Positions 18,782 through 26,992 of a DNA stretch of 26,992 nucleotides are shown here, one piece after another. The notes beneath the pieces are model-generated. The model searched no databases. It had not been told where the DNA came from and was given only the letters and a program-made list of their open reading frames with translations. The DNA is taken from contig JANSLP010000398.1 of the NCBI GenBank assembly GCA_029298735.1, positions 1-26,992 on the forward strand. The letters run 5' to 3'. Numbering within the stretch: the stretch's first letter is position 1; the number at the start of each line of letters is the position of its first letter. This DNA is from Ophiostoma sp. CBS 140.51 (Eukaryota > Ascomycota > Sordariomycetes > Ophiostomatales > Ophiostomataceae). The translations under genes and the position numbers were made by a program.

Positions 18782-19834
18782 TTAGTACTCAAACTTCTCG
18801 CCGACCAGCTTCTCGCTCAGCGTCCACAACTTGGCCGCCAGCTCGGGGTCCTTGGCGTAGTCCAGGATGCCCGTGTCCACAGCCGCCGAAGTGATCGTGG
18901 CACCGCTCTGGCTCAGCAGCTCCGGGTCGTAGGCTGCCTTGATGTAGCTGGCCACGCTCTGGGCCGCCGAGATAAAGGGCGCCACCGGGTTGAGCGAGCC
19001 GTCCTCGAGACGCCAGCCCATGGCCTTCTGCACCTCCATGGGCACGCTGCGGCTCAGGCTGGTAGTGCCGACTGCGCCAGGGTCGACCGAGTAGGCGACA
19101 ACACCCTTGCCGGCCAGCTTCTGCGAGAGACCGACCGTGAAGAGCAGGTTGGCCGTCTTGGACTGTGCGTAGGCGGCGAAAGAGTCGTAGGCCTTGCGGT
19201 TGGCCTCGGTGTCGTCGAGCAGCGAGGCGTCATCCAGAGCCTTGACGGGCGAGCCCAGGTAGCCGCGCGAAGCGACCGAGACAACTCGGGCGCCACCTTC
19301 AGCCTTGGAGCGGAGCAGAGCAGGGGCCAGCAGGTTGGTCAGGAGGAAGTGGCCAATGTGGTTGGTGCCAAACTGCTTCTCAATGTTCTTGCCAGAGGCA
19401 TCGGGGACGCCCTCGTAGCTGGGAAGCATCATGATACCGGCGTTGTTGATAATGACATCGAGGACGAGGTCGGGGTGGCTGGTTGTGAGCGAGGCGACAG
19501 CGGCGCGGACCGACTCCTGGCTGGCCAGGTCGAGCTTAAGGGGTTCAATGGCCGTCTTGGTGGCGTCGAAGCTGGCGTCGGCTTTGAGGTTGGCAATGAC
19601 CTCTTCGATGGCGGCGGGCGAGCGCGAAGCCAGGATGAGAAGCTTGGGCGAGTGGGCAGCGACAACTCGGGCGGCCTCGGCGCCAAGACCGGAAGGTGAG
19701 ACACCGGTGATCAGGACAGACTTGCCGACCATGTTGTCGTGGAACTGGGTAGCGAGCTGGTCCGAGGTGGCAGTGGCAGCAGCCGACTCAGCCTGGAGCT
19801 GGGTCAGGTCGGGGCGGTCAATGGTGGAAGACAT
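18782..19834 (-). CDS. Short-chain dehydrogenase/reductase, 350 aa (retinol-dehydrogenase/WWOX-like type)
   Basis: Single-exon Rossmann-fold oxidoreductase. Cofactor motif TGVSPSGLG at 43-51, a variant with one extra residue before the glycines that occurs in fungal SDRs of this type. R71 after the second strand (LILASRS) favours NADP(H). LDL at 101-103, NNAG at 130-133 (IINNAGIM), catalytic Ser probably S189 (VVSVASRGY), and YxxxK as Y222-K226 (AYAQSK). The motif SVDPGAVGT (about 248-256) follows, as in retinol dehydrogenase-like SDRs. There is no signal peptide or obvious membrane helix, so it is probably cytosolic. The substrate cannot be told from sequence, and no biosynthetic neighbours suggest a pathway. 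The start at 19834 is followed by good N-terminal sequence and preceded by a CA-rich leader and a TATA box near 20100. Confidence 0.93.
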   Translation of the reverse strand: MSSTIDRPDLTQLQAESAAATATSDQLATQFHDNMVGKSVLITGVSPSGLGAEAARVVAAHSPKLLILASRSPAAIEEVIANLKADASFDATKTAIEPLKLDLASQESVRAAVASLTTSHPDLVLDVIINNAGIMMLPSYEGVPDASGKNIEKQFGTNHIGHFLLTNLLAPALLRSKAEGGARVVSVASRGYLGSPVKALDDASLLDDTEANRKAYDSFAAYAQSKTANLLFTVGLSQKLAGKGVVAYSVDPGAVGTTSLSRSVPMEVQKAMGWRLEDGSLNPVAPFISAAQSVASYIKAAYDPELLSQSGATITSAAVDTGILDYAKDPELAAKLWTLSEKLVGEKFEY

Positions 19835-21279
19835 TGTTAATGGTTGGGTTTGTTGTTGATGGTGAAGAAAGTGGTGAAGTTCTGAAAAGTGAAGGTAGAT
19901 TAAGAGATCGAAGATGAGAGACGATTGAGTGTAATAGAAAAGTGCTGGTGAGTTGGGTTGACAAAGATGTCTTGAAGAATTGAAGAGTTGAAGAGTGTTG
20001 GAGTGTTGAGAGTGTTAGTGGTGAGTGTTGTTTGATTGTTGTTGTTGTGAGTGATGATCAAAAAGTTCAACAACAACCAACCTCGATCGTTCCTTCCTCT
20101 TATATACACATTTGTCGCTCCTTCCCCGGCCAGCCATTTTCTTGCCTCCGACAGACATGATGGTTGATGACACAGAATTTGATGATGAAGGATCAAAGAA
20201 GAATTGATGGCGATGACGATGACGGGTAATGGAGAAGCGGTTGTAAACGTTGATGATGATGCCCGTACCCATGGCCAGCCCTACCAGACTATTCTCGATT
20301 CTCCCCCACAGTCACTTGCTGATGCGCAACGGGCGCCAAGAAGAAAACAGAAAAAGAAAGCCATGACTTCATAGCAAAGGACCAGCCAGCAAGAGGCACT
20401 GCATAGGCTCAACTTCATCAACACACTAGGGCGGCTGTCAAGGCTGAAGTACGGCCCAACCATGGCGTCAGGGAAATCGGGGTCAAAAAGTTCCTGACAC
20501 TCAATGGCGAGTCGCGGGGACGTTTTGAGGCTCTTTGGGGAGCGGGCATCAGCACCTTGTCTCGGTGGTATTGAGCTTCTGCAAACCGACCAATGCGAGT
20601 GCCCTGAACAAATCAGCATGCCATTGAAAGGTGCTGTTTTCTGCTGTTTTCTGCTGACGCTGGCAGGTGGGTCCAAGCTTTTTTGCTGATGCTGGCATGC
20701 CAGAATCTAGGAGTGCCGGACAAAACACAGTCACGTGGATATACACGTGTAATATACATCCGAGAACAAAAGTATCAGCAACACGCGTGCTGGGACAGCG
20801 CAGTTGGTTCCCCCTGCACAGCCCGGTACAGGCGGTAATTAATAAGCAGGCCTGCACGGGCTGGAGCTTTGCACAGGAGCAATAGCATGCGAAGCCAAAG
20901 TCGAGGGTACGCCGCCTTTGTTTATTCGGAATGAAGAATAATGGTTAATGATTAAGCCTTCTCGTTATGTCTATCAGGGAAAATATTCGTCTTTATTTAT
21001 TGTTTTAAAACTTTGCACAGTTAATCCCTCCTCCTCTACCCATTGTCTCCCAGCGACAAGCCGTCTTACACGGGTCCAGTCATTCAAGAAGAATATGTTG
21101 ATAATAACACAATACAATTTAGTAACAGTAATAGCGCAGTAGAAAAGAATCAAATAACGGTCAGATTGCCTGCTCGAAAGAAAAAAAGGAAAAAAAGAAG
21201 AAACGGAAAAAAGAAACACCCCCAAAAGAGCCCATCCTCTCCCTCTGGTCTTGTAAATATCACACTCGTTTCGTGCAGC
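19835..21279. other. Dehydrogenase promoter and ankyrin-gene 3' flank
   Basis: The first 270 bp are the leader and core promoter of the dehydrogenase gene (see TATA element). From 20200 to 20280 the sequence is rich in GATGAT triplets. The stretch 20280-20900 holds only short ORFs with no recognised family; short GCTGTTTTCT and GCTGATGCTGGCA-type repeats occur near 20628-20700. The stretch 20920-21260 is AT-rich with A-rich runs and would suit 3' ends. No RNA gene recognised. Confidence 0.55.
20099..20106 (-). promoter_or_regulatory. TATA box for the dehydrogenase gene
   Basis: On the minus strand the sequence reads GTGTATATAAGAGG, about 265 nt upstream of the start codon. It is followed by a long leader made of CAACA/CTTCAA-type repeats without ATG close to the start, a form common in strongly expressed or inducible fungal genes. 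Confidence 0.6.
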
Positions 21280-22332
21280 TCACAGGTGCTGTACCTTAAA
21301 GTCGGCCATGGCCGATTTCAACAGCTCGACAATAGCCGTATGTCCGTTTTTCTGCGCATAATAAAGTGCAGTGTGACCCTGTGTGTCACAGATCATTACG
21401 TCGGCGTGGCGGCTGAGCAAGAACCGCACGGCGTCCAGGTTGCCCTCGTCGGCCGCCTTGTGCAGGGGAGGGCCGCGTGCCATAAAAAAAAACATGTTCT
21501 GCGCGCCGAGGTTGTTCGCATAGAGACCCGCATTGATCGGGGCGCCGTGGTCGAGAAGCATGGCGAGCACGGGCAACACGTCTGTGGTGCGGGCTAGGGC
21601 GTAGTGCAAGACCTCGCTCTTGTTGACATTGACAAGACCGCGGGGGTCCTCGAGCAGTGTGTGTATGATTTCGGGCGGGCAGAACTGGACGACATACGAC
21701 ATGGGCGTTGTGCCGTCGCAGGGCGCACACGTATTCAGATCGGCGCCGTGGTCGAGCAGCCATTGTAGCATAAACCAATCCGTCACACAGTACGCCCAAA
21801 CGGGCGGCCGCGTCTTACCCTGGGGTTTGTTCAGGTCGTGGCCGCGTTGGAGGAATAGGGTCAGGCAGCGCATCGCGTGTACCTCGATCGCATTCTTAAC
21901 ATAACTGCCGTGGAGCAACATGCCTCGCTCGAGAAGACCTTTTGTGAATTCCGCATTGTCTATTTCGATTGCATCGTGCATGATGGGGGCCACCCAGGGG
22001 GCAATGTGGTAAATGTTGCCGGTCCACGGTCCACTGGTCTTGTATTGAGCAGCGAGTGCCTCCATCTTTGCCAGAGTTCTTGCGGCGAGAGGGTTGTCGG
22101 GGATAATCCGTGGTTTCATGCGACTGAGGGCATCGTACCGGGACATGAGTGCATCGACAACGGAGAGATCATTTGCTGCGAGAGCCTTGCTGAGGCTGAT
22201 CATCTCCTCATTCTTGTAGTCTTTAAAGGAGCGCGGTTGTGCCGGTCGAGGCCCGCTACGACGCAAGCCAGCCGTCGCAAACGGTGGATGGAAGCTCATT
22301 CTGAGAGTGCGATTATGATAATGTGAAGGCAA
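21280..22332 (-). CDS. Ankyrin-repeat protein, 350 aa
   Basis: Single exon. The C-terminal part carries recognisable ankyrin units: WLLDHGADLN (about 193-202), a following unit beginning DGTTPMSYVV, MLLDHGAPINAG, PPLHKAADEGNLDAVRFLLSRHADV and the last unit GHTALYYAQKNGHTAIVELLKS near the C-terminus. Earlier units are degenerate but show the same helix-turn-helix spacing (LLERGMLLHGSYVKNAI). The N-terminal 45 residues are basic and Pro-rich. No catalytic, F-box, NACHT or membrane domain is seen. Ankyrin repeats mediate protein contacts, so the specific function is unknown. Start is at 22332, with M12 (22299, MSFHPPF) a reasonable alternative. Similar stand-alone ankyrin proteins are numerous and poorly conserved in filamentous fungi, which fits the accessory look of this end of the window. 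Confidence 0.8.
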   Translation of the reverse strand: MPSHYHNRTLRMSFHPPFATAGLRRSGPRPAQPRSFKDYKNEEMISLSKALAANDLSVVDALMSRYDALSRMKPRIIPDNPLAARTLAKMEALAAQYKTSGPWTGNIYHIAPWVAPIMHDAIEIDNAEFTKGLLERGMLLHGSYVKNAIEVHAMRCLTLFLQRGHDLNKPQGKTRPPVWAYCVTDWFMLQWLLDHGADLNTCAPCDGTTPMSYVVQFCPPEIIHTLLEDPRGLVNVNKSEVLHYALARTTDVLPVLAMLLDHGAPINAGLYANNLGAQNMFFFMARGPPLHKAADEGNLDAVRFLLSRHADVMICDTQGHTALYYAQKNGHTAIVELLKSAMADFKVQHL

Positions 22333-23588
22333 GGATACGGTGAAGACAGAAACGCGGATGGACGATTTCGTAAGTCTACTGACTGGTGCGTATTCGAGAG
22401 AAGTGAGCCAGAATGTGGCGAGTCTAGATAAGTTGGGATTTACAGGTTATGCCGGCAACGACTGTGACTATGACCACGGGTACAGGCACAGGAACGACAA
22501 TGGGAATGACTGTGGGCATGAGTGCAGGCACGGATGTGGACATGGCAATGACAGGGCTAGAGGATGCACTGGACCACGGCGTTTTGAAAAGTCAATCTGA
22601 CATGTTGGGGGAGATTGGTGGCGCGGCCACTGGGAGCACGCAGGGCGAGGCAATCTACAGCGAAGACACGCCCAGAATAGCTGCCGCCTCTGACACGCAT
22701 GCCTGGCCGATGGAAGCAGCGTCTTCCGAGCCTGCTGCATCTGCAAATGTCTATATCAAGGTCCGGGTGCGGATGGTACCTCACATGTTTGGTTCAGACG
22801 ACTACGTCCAGGCATATAACAACAAAGAAACACGACTGGAAAAGGGTTAATTATAACGGCCAGGTTGCAAGCGAGTGTAAGAGAGGTAAGACGACGTATT
22901 ACACGTACCAGAAAATTTAACTGGAAATTGGTGCAGAGGTGCCCGATCTGCCGGTTACGAAGTTGCAAGAACAGTAAAAGCTCGTGACGTTGCAAGGACG
23001 AAGACAGCGCAGCGCCCTAATTTTTTTCCTTTTTTTTCGCGGCCCTTTTTAATGCCTTCTTTGTTTCCCTTTTTTCAGGGCCACGAATATACACCTCTTC
23101 CATATAGTAAATACTGTCTTATTTTATTTAGTTGCTATCTTTAGTGGTAGCACAGGGTATTTGCATGACATCGATTTTGTGTTATTACCCCAGAATGCGG
23201 CATCCGTGCTCCACAATAATACTCCATATTGAACTGCATCTCTTCGCGAAAGCATCACGAGCATCCGCCACATATCGACAACCAGATTGACCAGCTGCTA
23301 AGAGGTAATTTTCAAAGTACATTCTCAAAATCTCACAAGCTTCACCCATGGTGCGTACAATGTCGAAAATGGCGTCCTGTCACTTGCTCAGTTTCGTCGC
23401 CCACCCAACAACCAAGATGCACCAGACAGTCACAATGCAGATAGCATGTGAACGACGGTATTGTGAGTAATTTTGGGCTTTTTTTTCCTCCGTCCGCTTC
23501 ATACCTGTCTTCTTTATCCTTCAAACTTATTCAACTAAACCAATTTCTCCAGCTTCGGGAACCGTGACGTTTCCACTTTTGCCATATC
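22333..23588. other. Region between the ankyrin gene and the F-box relic
   Basis: A 133-codon plus-strand ORF at 22449-22850 begins with a Met/Thr/Gly-rich tract made by a degenerate hexamer (ATGACNG/GGCATG-like units, about 22449-22555). The rest of it has no family likeness. I cannot support it as a gene, though a small divergent gene is not excluded. From 22860 to 23588 there are T-rich runs (23020-23065) and AT-rich sequence, with no RNA gene or conserved ORF. Confidence 0.45.
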
Positions 23589-25063
23589 ATGATGACGACG
23601 ACAACAGCATTATGGGATAGCCTTCCCCCAGAGCTTCGCTTAACTATTCTAGAGTACGTTGCTAGTGCAGATCCGGACGGATGCGGCTGATCATAGACCT
23701 GCCACTGTACACATGCAAGGAGTCGACTCGGACGAGGACGCGGCCACCATGAAGCGCCACAATCTCATCTTTACGGACGTTTTATGGCGTCTGTTGCGCA
23801 GCTTAGCGGTCCCTTCCCAACGGCCGGGAGCCTTGCAACTCGAGCTGGGCGTGCGCTCTGCCAGCGATGGGTATCATACTTTGCACGACTACCGCATCCG
23901 CCGTCCGCTTAGGACAGTGGTTCGCGGCTAGGCACTCAAAGAATACGCAAGCGAGATTCGTGTTAAGGCGGCAGAGAAGCGGTTTTGTAAGAAAAGTATT
24001 CTTGATTTTCGCCACATACGGGCCTATCGTCGCGTATTTGGTACCCGGCCCCTCGTGCTGGACTCTGACGGATATCCCCATCCGCGTCGTCAAATGCGCC
24101 GTGACCCGCCGGTCGCGGCTGTCGTGCGGACGCTCGTGCCGGGCCGCCGATTTTATCGTACCGTGCACGCGGACACGCTGTCCTATCTACTCCAGTCTTG
24201 CTTGCCGGGTCTACGGCATCTGCGTCTCGAGCCGTGGCCGCCTAGAGCGCGGCTATGGCCGGCTGCTGGCCAACTTGCCGCATGTTGTACCGTCGCTACG
24301 GAAGTTGCACATCTTTATGGAAAGCAGCCGCCGCATTCACCGCGATTTTATACACTCCGGCACCCGCGACACCACGATGAGCATAGCTTATTAACAGTTT
24401 CGAGAGAGCTCGCATCTCGCACGCCGGCTCGCCGAGGGCAGCCATCATCTCGAGCTGATCAACGTGGCATTTCTGTTCGAGGCCGACGCCTTTTTCACAA
24501 CGGCGGCACGGTTGCCCACCGAAACTTACACATGGCCGCGGCTCACTGCCTTCATCTTGACATTGTCCACGCTCGCCCCCACGTCACCGCTGGCTGGCAT
24601 TGAACGGCGGCTACTGGCGGCGGCGAACGTGGTGGACCGGATGTCGCGGCTAAGGGCGATGGAGATTTGGAATGTGGACCACCGTCACTCGTGTCGATTC
24701 AGGGTCACGGCAATCCGGAGAGATTCTGGATGGAGATCCGGAGAGGTGCCAATAGCGCGGTTGCGTTTTGTCGCCACATGGCCGTGTATACCGGCGCTCA
24801 CAGACAACGTTTTGTGCGTGTGGGAAAGCGTGACGCAAAAATGGTTAAGAAAGACGCATCCATGGACCGACGAGGAGGGCCGCCTTCTCGTCGAGCGTGA
24901 ACTCCGGGCCCATATGGAAAGGCACGATATGATGCGCGCATGGAGCTGCTCCGGAGCAAGACACTGGCAGCAGTCAACATGTTCTATAAGTCGGCCCGGG
25001 ACATGGATGCCGACCGGAGTTTCCAGTGTAGTTTTATATGACAGGACGCTTACTGAAGTTTGA
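23589..25063 (+). pseudogene. Decayed fungal F-box protein gene
   Basis: The start reads MMTTTTALWDSLPPELRLTI, a typical N-terminal F-box of fungal F-box proteins (23589-23687), but a TGA follows after 33 codons. Downstream pieces keep the order of the large fungal F-box family (as I recall, those with a DUF6546-type C-terminal region), in changing frames: RLIIDLPLYTC (from 23681, second frame), NLIFTDVLWRLLRSL and LQLELGVRSASDGYHTLHDY (from 23749, third frame, TAG at 23929), LSYLLQSCLPGLRHLRLEPW (about 24180-24240), then back to the second frame with RLLANLPHVVPSLRKLHIF, TAA at 24392, and LFEADAFFTTAARLP...RLRAMEIWNV. The part between F-box and RLIIDLP appears shortened, so an internal deletion is likely. 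Few lesions and long open stretches suggest recent loss. Family position is from memory of typical members; no search was run. Confidence 0.72.
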
Positions 25064-25374
25064 TAAGGCCGAGGAAAGCGCAAAGTGCCTTGGGAGAACT
25101 CGCACCTTTGTTTACAGCTGGCGCCACGGGAGTTCCTTCTTCTTTCGTCCCTCCTCGGATGAGGCGAGGTGGGCCAGCGAGCTGGCATGGTCGAGCTGGC
25201 CTGGTCGACGGCAAACTTTGCCGCGGCAGTGTCGGAAGACGCCGACGAGACGGCCGACGCTCAGGACGGGGCCGAGGCTGCAGAAGATGCAGCAGAGGGG
25301 ACCGAGGAGGCGGTGGCAGGGGCCGAGGAGGCGCTAGAGAGGGCGCGGGAGTACGAACGGGATCGCCTCAAGTG
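24910..25374 (+). pseudogene. Second coding relic, frame-shifted, unknown family
   Basis: Overlapping and following the F-box relic, three frames in turn show ordered coding-like sequence: KARYDARMELLRSKTLAAVN with FYKSARDMDADRSFQ (24925-25041, stop TGA), then LLKFDKAEESAKCLGRTRTF with RPSSDEARWASELAWS (25040-25195), then STANFAAAVSEDADETADA and an Ala/Glu-rich helical tail ending ERDRLK at 25374. A single ancestral frame seems to have suffered two shifts. I do not recognise the protein. It could be the tail of the F-box gene or part of another gene brought next to it. Confidence 0.35.
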
Positions 25375-26992
25375 AGGATGGTGGGCTTAGCAGGTGAGCA
25401 ATCTTATGATATCGATTGCTAGGTTGACGATATAACTGTGGATGACAACGTCGCTTCCCTAGGCCAGAAGACATACCAGTCAGATCTTTATCCGAACGCA
25501 GACTTAGATATCATTAGATAGAAGCTTACAAACAAAACACACAGCTCAAATGTCATCTGGTATCTCAATTGGTGATCCCTTATCGGAAAGTAAACAAACC
25601 AGCCAGGCCGACGTTTGGCTTGAGCATTGCAAGGTTGGGCAAGCTGGTACACCCGGCCCTTTCAAATAATTAGGTTGAGGGAGAGACCAAAGTAGGCTCG
25701 TTCTTCAACCTCTCTTTGGAAGAGTTGTGTTTTGACTAATCAGTTTTTAATTCTTTACTTTCTGTTGTTTCTATTTCTTTTGTTTTTCCAACTTAGCAAA
25801 GTCGCGATAATTTTATATATTTCGTTTTTCTTGCTTTTTTCTCATTAAAATGTGCTCATACATTTGTCGTGTTGTGAACTCCTATCTTCTTCACTACATG
25901 TTTCCCAACATATGTCAGGTGTATCTCAAGCTCGATCATCTACAGCCTTCCCTCATTGTTTCAAGCATTTGCATATTCTCGTGCCCCTCCACACTTTCCT
26001 TTCAATTGAATACCACGCTGCCCCTCTTGCCCTCCTGGAATGCCATGCACACCCAAACAATCGATTCTCTTGGATTGCTTGACGTGGACCCTGTGTCTGG
26101 TGTGTGTCGCATGAATGATCTACCGACCCTTATGCTTTAAACCGCTGGAAACAGTCCCCTCACAGGAACCGTCCAGATGAAGGTTGCGTGGGATGAAGAA
26201 AGAAAAGCACTTTATCTTGCAGTCTCGATGGCTTAGCCCCTGTTAAAATTCAAATTCCCCGCGACCTGGCACGCAGCCCTGTCCCGGCACTTTGTCACTT
26301 TTGTCGTGGGAGCTTCTTATTTCATTCTCGTTGACGTCTCACGATGCGCCATGCAGTAAAGCCTGTGACGCGTAGTCCTGTCAAAATGGCCATGCCCAGA
26401 CTCATCGCCTGTACACAGACAGTACACCGTGGGGGACATGTTTCTTTCCCCTTTCTTCTCCCTCTCATCTCTCATCTCTCACTTTGCATCGCCACTGCCG
26501 GGCTCGCTCATTTCATCGCCTGCACATGCATCGTTTATCGTAGATCATCGAGTGGCCAGAGCTTTACCTTATGTGCGTATTGGAGTAAATGATATCTTTT
26601 TCGGCATTAATTGAAATCTTTTATCTCATCACTAATTGTCTCTATTCATCTTCAAATCAATGCAGAAAACGTCCAGCCTGAGTCTCTCAAAGTGAGGCTT
26701 CTTGACGGCAACTTGTGTCTGAACCCGGTTCCCCACCGGCTTACCAGATCGTCACGGTTAATGCCTCGTGTGATAGAGCTTCATAACCAAAAAATATCGA
26801 CTGAATAAAATTTACCCAGAATATAAAAAAAAATCACAGCCAGCATTGAATAAAAAAAAAATGTAGAGCAAAAAGAGACAAAAATTGAATCTCCGACACG
26901 GCGAAACTACGCCCGAGCTGCATCACGAGACGAGCCGACGAGGCAGCATATTAGCTACATGTGCTTGGATGCATTGTGGTTGTATCCGGGGC
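25375..26992. other. Right-edge region without a supported gene
   Basis: 1.6 kb of mixed composition. AT-rich stretches lie at 25730-25850 and 26790-26880 (A runs of 8-9). The short plus-strand ORFs (25850-26140, 26344-26592) show no family features. No tRNA, repeat array or transposon terminal structure was recognised. Confidence 0.55.

Noticed and set aside
21043..21597. 184-codon plus-strand ORF overlapping the ankyrin gene
   Set aside because: Lys-rich start in AT-rich DNA, then antisense of the ankyrin coding region; shadow.

Overview
The window reads as nuclear DNA of a filamentous ascomycete, most likely a Sordariomycete. This is an inference from protein character, from the short 56-66 nt introns with GTRNGT donors and CTAAC/CTAAT branch sites, and from GC-rich, widely spaced genes. 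I see no bacterial, viral or intact transposon genes and no CRISPR array. I found no tRNA or rRNA gene.

Layout from left to right: (1) an uncharacterised, very acidic 534-residue protein on the minus strand (804-2408), followed by a 3.7 kb gene-poor divergent region; (2) MSH1, the mitochondrial MutS homologue, on the plus strand (6095-10280), with one unusually long 655 nt intron; (3) RPP0, ribosomal stalk protein P0, on the minus strand (10903-11902), convergent with MSH1, whose last coding exon is only 7 nt; (4) TRM82, the WD-repeat subunit of the tRNA m7G46 methyltransferase, on the plus strand (12372-14212), divergent from RPP0; (5) YDJ1/MAS5, a farnesylated class I (DnaJ-type) Hsp40, on the minus strand (15043-16612), four coding exons; (6) a short-chain dehydrogenase/reductase on the minus strand (18782-19834); (7) an ankyrin-repeat protein on the minus strand (21280-22332); (8) a decayed F-box gene on the plus strand (23589-25063) with a second coding relic behind it; (9) about 1.6 kb at the right edge with nothing I can support.

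The left and centre (0.8-16.6 kb) are housekeeping: protein synthesis (RPP0, TRM82), protein folding (YDJ1) and mitochondrial genome maintenance (MSH1). The right end (20-27 kb) is accessory in character, with an ankyrin-repeat gene, gene relics and long empty stretches. Nothing suggests a new multi-gene system. The observations most worth following are gene-structural and regulatory: a four-unit heat-shock element far upstream of YDJ1 that fits a previously unmarked ~620 nt leader intron; the intron that splits the conserved C-terminal LFD tail of P0; paired telobox-like sites between RPP0 and TRM82; a dense GTAC cluster at 18.37-18.50 kb; and the F-box pseudogene. All splice sites were read by eye and lack transcript support.
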